From contig CAYXRK010000092.1 of NCBI GenBank assembly GCA_964467615.1, forward strand, positions 1 to 18,367: a stretch of 18,367 nt of DNA, given 5' to 3'. Below the pieces are notes generated by a model. It was not told where the DNA came from. It ran no database searches and saw nothing but the letters and a program-made list of their open reading frames with translations. Within the stretch, counting starts at the first letter, position 1; each line of letters starts with the position of its first letter. This document shows, one piece after another, positions 13,734-18,367 of the stretch. This stretch comes from CAYXRK01 sp964467615 (GTDB lineage Bacteria; Hydrogenedentota; Hydrogenedentia; Hydrogenedentales; GCA-2746185). The position numbers were made by a program, and so were the translations under genes.

Positions 13734-14051
13734 ATGATACTCCGCTTCCGGCACCGGGGATTGGAACGGCTCTACAACCGCGGCGAACGCCGAGGTCTGA
13801 ATCCGCAGCATGTGGACAAGATTGAACGGATTCTCGCCCGGCTTGACGCGGCGAAACAACCAAGCGATCTCGACATTCCCGGTTTGCGGTTGCATGCATT
13901 GAAGGGCAGCATGGCCGGATTCTGGAGCGTCACCGTGCAGGCGAATTGGCGGATCCGCTCGTTCCCAAGTTGTACTTGGGAACGGGATTGGACGCGAAGT
14001 TTAACTTCGCCAGCAAGTGCGTTCCCAAGTACAACTTGGGAACGAGCATGA
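13734..14051 (+). CDS. higB: HigB-family toxin with 3' end replaced by a palindromic repeat
   Basis: Residues 1-74 are standard HigB (RelE fold, ribosome-dependent mRNA nuclease): FRHRGLERLYNRGERRGLNP, later IPGLRLHALKGSMAGFWSV and QANWRI. Family members of about 92 residues then finish with a strand like FRFEDGDAYDVDLVDYH. Here codon 75 onward is palindromic repeat DNA (13958-14046), giving RSFPSCTWERDW and a second TWERA before TGA at 14051. The repeat fills nearly the whole space to higA, so the lost strand is not encoded elsewhere nearby. The toxin is 105 residues and probably inactive or altered, while promoter and antitoxin are preserved. The gene order toxin then antitoxin is typical for higBA. 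Confidence 0.85.
   Translation: MILRFRHRGLERLYNRGERRGLNPQHVDKIERILARLDAAKQPSDLDIPGLRLHALKGSMAGFWSVTVQANWRIRSFPSCTWERDWTRSLTSPASAFPSTTWERA
13958..14046. repeat. Complete copy of the GTTCCCAAGT palindromic element, inside higB
   Basis: The left unit (13960-13984) has arms CGTTCCCAAGT and ACTTGGGAACG around TGT. The right unit (14020-14044) is its exact reverse complement. Between them GCGAAGT (13994-14000) pairs with ACTTCGC (14004-14010). CTC and GAG extend the outer pairing, so the whole 89 bases is one long palindrome made of three hairpins. It provides the 3' end of higB. Confidence 0.9.
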
Positions 14052-14064
14052 GAGGAGCAACACG

Positions 14065-14373
14065 ATGCCCATGCATAACCCTCCCCACCCAGGCCTCTCC
14101 GTCAGGTCCGATTGTCTCGAACCGTTGGGGCTGAGCGTGACAGCCGGCGCGCGCGTGCTCGGCGTCACGCGTCAGGCGCTCAACAATCTGGTGAACGGCA
14201 AAAGCGGCATTTCGCCGGAAATGGCGATTCGGCTCGACAAAGCCTTTGGGGGCGGCGCCGAGACCTGGCTCCGTCTGCAAGTCGCCTACGACTTGGAGCA
14301 GGTCCGCAAACACGCCGGCGCAATAAAGGTAAAGCGAGTGTCCCGCGCGCGACTTGACCCTGCCGCCACGTAG
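14065..14373 (+). CDS. higA: HigA-family antitoxin (XRE helix-turn-helix)
   Basis: A 102-residue DNA-binding antitoxin. MPMHNPPHPGLSVRSDCLEPL is the HigA N-terminus, though the usual PGEVLRED is changed to PGLSVRSD. The helix-turn-helix is SVTAGARVLGVTRQALNNLV followed by NGKSGISPEMAIRLDKAFGG and ETWLRLQVAYDL. The longer open frame from 14017 is repeat sequence; ATG 14065 with AGGAG nine to thirteen bases upstream is the real start. HigA binds HigB and represses the operon promoter. It appears intact, consistent with continued autoregulation at the palindromes at 13700-13722 even though the toxin is damaged. Confidence 0.92.
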   Translation: MPMHNPPHPGLSVRSDCLEPLGLSVTAGARVLGVTRQALNNLVNGKSGISPEMAIRLDKAFGGGAETWLRLQVAYDLEQVRKHAGAIKVKRVSRARLDPAAT

Positions 14374-14497
14374 GCTTTTGACCCGGCTAACGACTTGTGG
14401 CGTCTGCGCTTTGGGGAGCGTGAGAGATTTTCTCGCGCAAGGCGTCGGCGCAAAAGTCCACGTCGCCGGGAAACTCGATGTAGGGGGGGCTTGCCAC

Positions 14498-14582
14498 TCT
14501 CTTCGGTCGCCGTAGCGCCGATTTCAATCGGCGTGCGCCTCTTCGGTCGCCCGTAGTGCCGATTTCCTAATCGGCGTGCGCC
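14498..14582. repeat. Tandem GCCGATT hairpin repeats
   Basis: Two imperfect tandem units of about 42 bases share CTCTTCGGTCGC, CGTAG and GCCGATT/AATCGGC. Their stems are CGCCGATT/AATCGGCG (14516-14533) and GCCGATT/AATCGGC (14558-14575). Confidence 0.75.
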
Positions 14583-14674
14583 TCAACGCCAAAAGTGCGG
14601 CGAATTCCAATCCGGTCCGACGAAGCGGTTATACAGCCGAATCGTGATCAACGGCGTGAACGGCTCCGAAGCGT

Positions 14675-14700
14675 ACGCCGATTAGGAAATCGGCGCTACG
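14675..14700. repeat. Third, inverted copy of the GCCGATT hairpin
   Basis: GCCGATT (14677-14683), AGGA, AATCGGC (14688-14694), then GCTACG. This is the reverse complement of the second tandem copy, including its 4-base loop. Confidence 0.75.
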
Positions 14701-14768
14701 AAACGGGTCGGCAATCACGCGCGTGACCGCGCTCACCGCGACTGCCGCGCGGCGGGGGATGTACGCAC

Positions 14769-14948
14769 GTGCACCGAAAACGTGCCCTTGTTGGCGAAGA
14801 ATCTCTTTCGCGCAAAGCCTCCATAAAATTCGAGATCACCCGTCTCGAACCGATGGATTATCGGTTTTGGGACAGGCGCTACTCATCCGCGGGTAACTAT
14901 GCGGGATTGCCCGACCGGCCGCTTGAGATTGATCCGTTGCCACTGTAA
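14769..14948 (+). CDS. Small open frame of unknown function, possibly a gene remnant
   Basis: A 59-codon plus-strand frame from GTG 14769 to TAA. The C-terminal part, ITRLEPMDYRFWDRRYSSAG followed by LPDRPLEIDPLPL, has a non-random look, with aromatic and charged residues and no low complexity. The N-terminal part is poor. No ribosome-binding site is seen before the GTG. I do not recognise it. It could be the 3' end of a lost gene, since a repeat starts immediately after it. Confidence 0.25.
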   Translation: MHRKRALVGEESLSRKASIKFEITRLEPMDYRFWDRRYSSAGNYAGLPDRPLEIDPLPL

Positions 14949-14955
14949 CGGCGCG

Positions 14956-15007
14956 GCGAAGCCCAGCTTCTCGTCCAAGCGCGTTCCCAAGTACAACTTT
15001 GGGAACG
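14956..15007. repeat. GTTCCCAAGT palindromic element, half copy in reverse orientation
   Basis: GCGAAGC with GCTTC (14956-14971) is followed by CGTTCCCAAGT and its complement (14982-15007). One extra T is present in the second arm, which makes the hairpin 26 bases instead of 25. Confidence 0.8.
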
Positions 15008-15088
15008 AGAACGAATTTATCGACCCAGTAGGGTACGTTTCTCAACCCGGCTCGTGGCGGACTCACGAATTACGTTTGAACGATATGT

Positions 15089-15114
15089 GACTCGGAGTCC
15101 GTAGACTTATTGTT
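15089..15114 (+). promoter_or_regulatory. C-box: controller-protein operator of the C-R transcription unit
   Basis: GACTCGGAGTC (15089-15099, perfect GACT-N3-AGTC palindrome), CGTA, then GACTTATTGTT (15104-15114, degenerate second site). The 15-base site-to-site spacing and the ATGTGACT flank match my memory of the Esp1396I C-box, which has two sites, one strong and one weak. The weak site would overlap the -35 of a promoter with CATACT (15129-15134) as its -10, starting transcription close to the C gene ATG at 15139 (probably leaderless). This fits activation at low and repression at high controller levels. Confidence 0.75.
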
Positions 15115-15138
15115 TACAACATCACCATCATACTGTGG

Positions 15139-15381
15139 ATGACACGCAAAAAAGACATCCGCGTCTTGTTCGGCCAAAGAGTTCGTCAGCTTCGGCGAGC
15201 CAAGGGCCTTTCGCAAGAATCCTTCGCTGCCGAATGTGGACTCGACCGAACCTACATAAGCGGGATCGAGCGCGGCAAACGCAACGTGAGCTTGCAAAAT
15301 ATTGAGCTACTCGCCGATGCACTCGGCGTCAGCATTTCCGATCTAATGGCGGAAAGCGAGTCGGATTCCGCTAATGGCTGA
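15139..15381 (+). CDS. Restriction-modification controller (C) protein
   Basis: An 80-residue XRE-family DNA-binding protein, the usual size for C proteins. The helix-turn-helix runs about 25-45: SQESFAAECGLDRTYISGIE, then RGKRNVSLQNIELLADALGV. The DRTYISGIER..RN core is the C-protein signature, whose Arg/Thr/Tyr residues read the GACT half-sites. It should form dimers on the C-box upstream, first activating its own and the nuclease gene and later repressing. This delays nuclease synthesis until the methyltransferase has protected the host DNA. ATG 15139 has no ribosome-binding site, consistent with a leaderless message. Its stop overlaps the nuclease start by eight bases. Confidence 0.88.
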   Translation: MTRKKDIRVLFGQRVRQLRRAKGLSQESFAAECGLDRTYISGIERGKRNVSLQNIELLADALGVSISDLMAESESDSANG

Positions 15382-16237
15382 TTACCCCCTCCATTCTCAG
15401 TATATCTTGGTCAAACAAGCGTGTAGTTCTGACTTCAAAAGTTCTCACGCGGGTAAAATGATCTTCGACCTCGCCCACGTGTCCCTCAAGTTCCTTACGA
15501 CCCAGTGCCACCAAATCGAGCTTGTATCCAGAGTCCCAGGGAAGCACTACTTCACGTTCAAGAAGGACCTCGTTCTCGCTCGACCAGCCAACGCCGCTCT
15601 CTTTACCAACGACCCGGTGATCTTTCGCAGACTCTGGAAAGAGTGGCTAAACGGCTCCATCACAAAAGAGAACTTTGGAAAGATGAGCTACACGGCCGCC
15701 CTCTCTCCGTGCTTGGCGATGGAGCTGTTCGATCGCCAAAACAAGAAGGGGCCTGCCACTTACTTCGAGTGCTATATCGGCCACCTCTTCGCGAAGGCGG
15801 TTGCCGTCAACCCGACCAAGCAAGTACGACTGCCGGTTCAAGGTCGAAGTGTGCGAATGACGATGGATTTCCTCCTCGATATAGGACAACACTTCAAGAA
15901 AGTCCACTTACCGGTGAAGATGTCCACTAGGGAACGCGTCGTTCAAGCCTGGGCGCATCAGCGCCTATTGGACGCCGCTTATGGCGATGGCATCTATCGG
16001 GGCGTGATGGTGTTGTTTTCGGAGACTAAACTCGATTCAAGATCGCACGAGGTGGTTGAAATATGTGTTCCTGACCAATGGCTCGCGTACCAAACGTATC
16101 TTGCCAAAATGGATCGAATTTACTATTTCGACATACCCGTAAGGTACCAAGAATTAACAGCGACCTTCCCCAATGTGATTTCTATCAAACCGTTCGCCGA
16201 ATTCTTCACGGAAAGAGAAGCTGTTCTTCACTCATAG
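15374..16237 (+). CDS. Type II restriction endonuclease (controller-regulated)
   Basis: A 287-residue protein overlapping the C gene and convergent with the methyltransferase, the position of R in C-controlled systems. Family recognition is by context plus nuclease-like features: ATYFECYIGHLFAKAV (E132), MTMDFLLD (D165) and LPVKMSTRERVVQAWAHQRL (K182), which could form a PD-(D/E)XK-type acidic/lysine centre. The STRERVVQAWAHQR block reads like a conserved restriction-enzyme segment. The recognition site cannot be deduced. GC is clearly lower than in the metabolic genes (28 of 60 bases G/C in 15361-15420). It appears intact. The last 32 bases overlap the 3' end of the methyltransferase gene. 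Confidence 0.75.
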   Translation: MADYPLHSQYILVKQACSSDFKSSHAGKMIFDLAHVSLKFLTTQCHQIELVSRVPGKHYFTFKKDLVLARPANAALFTNDPVIFRRLWKEWLNGSITKENFGKMSYTAALSPCLAMELFDRQNKKGPATYFECYIGHLFAKAVAVNPTKQVRLPVQGRSVRMTMDFLLDIGQHFKKVHLPVKMSTRERVVQAWAHQRLLDAAYGDGIYRGVMVLFSETKLDSRSHEVVEICVPDQWLAYQTYLAKMDRIYYFDIPVRYQELTATFPNVISIKPFAEFFTEREAVLHS

Positions 16238-16970
16238 TCGTATTGCCATTGGGCTTTCCGTTGCCGTTGGTATCGACGTGCAAGCGGCGCTTCACTCCTG
16301 TCCAACGTTTACGTCCTTTCGGCTTGATAAACACGATGAAGTAAGAATGATTCTTTCGTGCGTGCGATTGTGCGAGCAATCGACTGACCCCCGGTCTTCC
16401 GTTTCGCACCACCACGAACAGATCTTCGGCGACGAGTCCATACTGCTGAAGCTCGTTAATGATCTCGATGTGCGCCAGCCGTTGTTGATTGGCGCACACC
16501 TCGTCCTGACATTTAACGATGTAGACGCCTCCTTCTCGCAGAACTCGCGCAGCCTCTCGCGCCGCGGAGAAATACAAATCAAGTACTGCCTCGTGGTACT
16601 TCTTCGGAGACGCAGCTTGGTTGTTCTTGTAGTAACCTTCATAGTTCTGGTGGTCAACGTGCGCCGTTCCTCCCGGTGTGTGCATATAGGGAGGATCAAA
16701 TACAACACAATCGACAGAACCATCCTCGTAGGGGAGCTCTCGACAATCCACCCCATCCGCGAGGTCAGTAGCCCGCACCCGATAAGCATCTTTAGGGACC
16801 CGTCGCCAGAAAACTCCCTTGCCGAACGTTACGTCGGCAACGATGCTTCCAAGCTCTACATACAGCGACAGCACGAACGGAAATACTTCATCGTTCGTCC
16901 CTTTGTAGGCGCTGAACACTAAGTCGTTCGTTGGTTTGCCGTCTGGCGCTTTTCGTCTAGTTGGTTGCAT
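16206..16970 (-). CDS. Type II DNA methyltransferase (DPPY amino-methyltransferase)
   Basis: A 254-residue SAM-dependent methyltransferase. Motif I is VADVTFGKGVFW (residues 44-55), where SAM binds. The catalytic motif IV is DPPY (92-95), followed by MHTPGGTAH. A later strand, GGVYIVKCQDEVCANQQRL, corresponds to the motif VI region. Motif I before IV with only about 40 residues between suggests a gamma-like order, and DPPY favours N6-adenine, though N4-cytosine is possible. It modifies the site cut by the neighbouring nuclease. Start ATG 16970 follows GGTGGGG. It has its own promoter with a C-box overlapping the -10, implying repression by the controller. GC is lower than the surroundings. 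Confidence 0.88.
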   Translation of the reverse strand: MQPTRRKAPDGKPTNDLVFSAYKGTNDEVFPFVLSLYVELGSIVADVTFGKGVFWRRVPKDAYRVRATDLADGVDCRELPYEDGSVDCVVFDPPYMHTPGGTAHVDHQNYEGYYKNNQAASPKKYHEAVLDLYFSAAREAARVLREGGVYIVKCQDEVCANQQRLAHIEIINELQQYGLVAEDLFVVVRNGRPGVSRLLAQSHARKNHSYFIVFIKPKGRKRWTGVKRRLHVDTNGNGKPNGNTTMSEEQLLFP

Positions 16971-17013
16971 GTTCTGGCCCCACCGCTGATTATCGGTACC
17001 GCAATTTCGCGTC

Positions 17014-17043
17014 GACTATAAGTCACATGCTTCCATCAGTCAA
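17014..17043 (-). promoter_or_regulatory. Methyltransferase promoter with overlapping C-box
   Basis: On the minus strand, TTGACT (17038-17043), a 17-base spacer and TATAGT (17015-17020) form a near-consensus promoter. The palindrome GACTTATAGTC (minus strand; 17014-17024) overlaps the -10 and is preceded by ATGT, the same flank as at the C-R operator. This is a perfect GACT-N3-AGTC C-box. Binding there should block polymerase and repress the methyltransferase gene about 38 bases downstream. Confidence 0.82.
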
Positions 17044-17084
17044 GTTGCACGAAGAATATCCCCTCATTTTACACTTGATCCCCT

Positions 17085-17137
17085 CGTTCCCAAGTTGTAC
17101 TTGGGAACGCAATTGTCTGCGAAGCTGTGCTTCGCAG
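17085..17137. repeat. GTTCCCAAGT palindromic element, copy with GCGAAGC hairpin
   Basis: CGTTCCCAAGT/ACTTGGGAACG (17085-17109) is followed by a short linker and CTGCGAAGC/GCTTCGCAG (17117-17137). This two-hairpin form recurs at 17221 and 18314. The surrounding 16971-17463 has no credible gene. Confidence 0.88.
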
Positions 17138-17220
17138 CCTCGAAGCCAGACTACTCCGTCCTCGCCAACTCCCCCGCGTAAACATCGATTCCTGCCGCTA
17201 AATCCGGCCCTTTTTCGTCT

Positions 17221-17271
17221 CGTTCCTAAGTTGTACTTGGGAACGCAATTGCTGGCGAAGCTGTGCTTCGC
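17221..17271. repeat. GTTCCCAAGT palindromic element, second tandem copy
   Basis: CGTTCCTAAGT (one substitution) with ACTTGGGAACG (17221-17245), linker, GCGAAGC/GCTTCGC (17255-17271). Confidence 0.88.
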
Positions 17272-17417
17272 ACTACCCGCCATTCTACCACTCCTGAGAC
17301 CATGCGCGTACCGACGCCACTCACCTCGCGTCAGCGTGGCTAATTCGCCCCTCGCCGAAGGCCTTACGAGACGCATCCGTTCGAAGCCAAGGCAAAGCGC
17401 AGCTATTCAAACAAGCG

Positions 17418-17442
17418 CGTTCCCAAGTACAACTTGGGAACG
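17418..17442. repeat. GTTCCCAAGT palindromic element, inverted end unit
   Basis: CGTTCCCAAGT, ACA, ACTTGGGAACG: the reverse complement of the standard unit, preceded by a decayed GCGAAGC-type hairpin (17382-17403). With 17221 it forms inverted ends about 220 bases apart. Confidence 0.85.
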
Positions 17443-17463
17443 AGATTGAACGAGCACAAATGG

Positions 17464-18021
17464 TTATTTGAACACGACATTGTCCGGACAAATTGCCAGG
17501 TTGCCAGCAACGACAGGGTGATACATCCGTGCTAAAGGAATCTGGTAAGACTTCCCGGTTGCATCCCGATACTCCCCCTTCGCATATACAAAAAGTCGCG
17601 CTTTGCCAGCGTTGAGGGCCTCAAGCTTCTCGGGTGATAACAGAAAGGACGTGAGAAAGTAGCCACGCCACTGTTCGGCCGGAGCCAACGAAAACGAAAT
17701 TGGGTCTGAATGCTGATACGCGAACTCGTGTTGTTTGGGCTGTGTGCTAAAGTAGTATGTAAAGTCGCTGAACGAGCCTATGGCTTGGGTTTGCCCAGTG
17801 TTCTTCAGATCGAACGTAACTTGAACGGGCTTGCTTCTGTCGGAGGGCACGACCAGTTCCGTGCCTGTAAAAATTACGTAAGGACGAGTGGCAGTGCTTT
17901 CGACTACGGCGGTCGGAGGGGAAAAAATCTCAGTCCAGCCTTCTCGCGCAAGTTGACTTCCGTAAAAACCAAGAACCGCAGCAATTGCAAGTACAAAGAG
18001 ACCAAACAGAAGGTGAGCCAT
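17464..18021 (-). CDS. Membrane-anchored protein of unknown function
   Basis: A 185-residue protein with one N-terminal membrane segment (HLLFGLFVLAIAAVLGFYGS, residues 3-22) and a predicted extracytoplasmic remainder. The soluble part is rich in alternating strands: VQVTFDLKNTGQTQAIGSFS and LSPEKLEALNAGKARLFVYA. This suggests an Ig- or CARDB-like beta-sandwich fold; KNTG is a common turn in such domains. I do not recognise a family. Base composition is lower in GC than the metabolic genes, like the restriction system, and it is bracketed by palindromic elements, so it may have arrived recently. ATG 18021 has no clear ribosome-binding site. No partner gene lies on its strand within 350 bases upstream. 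Confidence 0.7.
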   Translation of the reverse strand: MAHLLFGLFVLAIAAVLGFYGSQLAREGWTEIFSPPTAVVESTATRPYVIFTGTELVVPSDRSKPVQVTFDLKNTGQTQAIGSFSDFTYYFSTQPKQHEFAYQHSDPISFSLAPAEQWRGYFLTSFLLSPEKLEALNAGKARLFVYAKGEYRDATGKSYQIPLARMYHPVVAGNLAICPDNVVFK

Positions 18022-18210
18022 AGGACTGTGCTCTTTTAATTTTCTACCGAAGGCACTATGTAGTATGTCATTTAGATGACTCGCTGCCTGTTCAGGGTTC
18101 TACTCCTGTAGTTGCATGCGGGTAGGCACAATAACCTCCGCCTCAAGTTCCGTCCACTGCGGGCTGCCAATCGCCAGGCAACCCGGGCGCACACCGCGTT
18201 CACGAGCCCC

Positions 18211-18243
18211 TGTTCTGTCACCGTCGGAAGTGTGACAGGAACA
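18211..18243. repeat. Imperfect palindrome TGTTCTGTCAC/GTGACAGGAACA
   Basis: A stem of about 11 pairs with one bulged base around the loop CGTCGGAAGT, in the gene-free stretch 18022-18367. A second hairpin, TTACCC/GGGTAA (18246-18261), follows directly. There is no T-tract, so it is more likely a dispersed palindrome than a terminator. Confidence 0.5.
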
Positions 18244-18313
18244 CATTACCCGTCAGGGTAAAGTATAGTCGTTCTTGGACATATCGAACACTATCGGATG
18301 ATCCAGTCCCCGT

Positions 18314-18364
18314 CGTTCCCAAGTTGTCCTTGGGAACGCACTTGCTCGCGAAGCTGTGCTTCGC
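18314..18364. repeat. GTTCCCAAGT palindromic element at the right edge
   Basis: CGTTCCCAAGT, TGT, CCTTGGGAACG (18314-18338; one substitution), linker, GCGAAGC/GCTTCGC (18348-18364). It may continue beyond the window. Confidence 0.85.
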
Positions 18365-18367
18365 AGC

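Larger units (their letters stand above)
14387..14826 (-). pseudogene. Scattered coding-like fragments of a decayed minus-strand gene
   Basis: Three minus-strand stretches read like protein but are out of frame with each other and separated by repeats. From upstream to downstream: KEILRQQGHVFGARAYIPRR with AVTRVIADPF (about 14700-14826); SEPFTPLITIRLYNRFVGPD ending in FWR-stop (14583-14672); and PPYIEFPGDVDFCADALREK ending at TAG (14387-14497). The GCCGATT palindromes lie between the pieces. I do not recognise the family. These may be remnants of one gene broken by repeats, or chance; GC-rich DNA gives many open frames. Confidence 0.3.

Noticed and set aside
16278..16922. Plus-strand frame of 214 codons opposite the methyltransferase
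   Set aside because: The minus strand has DPPY and motif I; the plus frame has no recognisable domain.
16961..17449. Plus-strand frame of 162 codons after the methyltransferase
   Set aside because: Composed largely of palindromic elements, giving repeated SFPSCTWER and LVPKLYLGT type translations.
13958..18364. Possible CRISPR array from the recurring 25-base palindromes
   Set aside because: Spacing is irregular, orientations vary, and there are no uniform spacers or cas genes.
1..18367. tRNA or rRNA genes
   Set aside because: No TTCGA-type T-loop with flanking stems or rRNA-like segments were noticed on either strand; checked by eye only.

Overview
The window looks like a chromosomal segment of a high-GC bacterium. 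Most genes prefer G or C in the third codon position, and the intergenic DNA is full of short dispersed palindromes. The left-edge protein ends in a Gly-Glu repeat tail, and the neighbours are a Gfo/Idh/MocA oxidoreductase, a DUF1972 glycosyltransferase and a PQQ-like propeller. This resembles Candidatus Hydrogenedentes or other PVC/planctomycete-like lineages. That placement is inference from style only; there is no rRNA or marker gene here.

Layout. 1-755 (minus): a cell-surface gene running off the left edge, its 5' half filled with dispersed repeats and apparently out of frame. 752-2452 (minus): a SulP anion transporter. 2549-3412 (minus): small toxin-antitoxin type genes (orphan HicB; DUF2283/DUF4258 pair). 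3413-4160: a gene-free mosaic of repeats. 4161-5806 (plus): an exported beta-propeller protein and 5-formyltetrahydrofolate cyclo-ligase, ending in a terminator. 5826-6293: an independent terminator with stacked hairpins (possible small RNA) and a 93-base palindromic repeat. 6294-7999 (plus): an MFS transporter overlapping a ParDE-like pair whose toxin has lost its C-terminus. 7866-8534 (minus): a PIN toxin and its antitoxin. 8557-12345 (minus): the oxidoreductase, the glycosyltransferase and a secreted protein. 12388-13626 (plus): an FAD-dependent oxidoreductase. 13699-14373 (plus): a higBA operon whose toxin 3' end is replaced by a palindromic repeat. 14374-15060: gene remnants and repeats. 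15089-17043: a complete type II restriction-modification system. 17044-18367: more copies of the palindrome and a membrane-anchored protein of unknown function.

Two themes stand out. First, the restriction-modification system is complete, lower in GC, and wired for control. A controller gene (C) overlaps the nuclease gene (R), the methyltransferase (M) is convergent, and C-box operators precede both transcription units. The M operator overlaps the -10 of a consensus-like promoter. This is the Esp1396I-type arrangement and probably arrived by transfer. Second, dispersed palindromes appear to reshape genes: one forms the new 3' end of higB, one sits at the frame break of the left-edge gene, and one lies directly upstream of the MFS gene. 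Together with five toxin-antitoxin loci, two with damaged toxins and one lacking a partner, this is an accessory, recombination-prone region.
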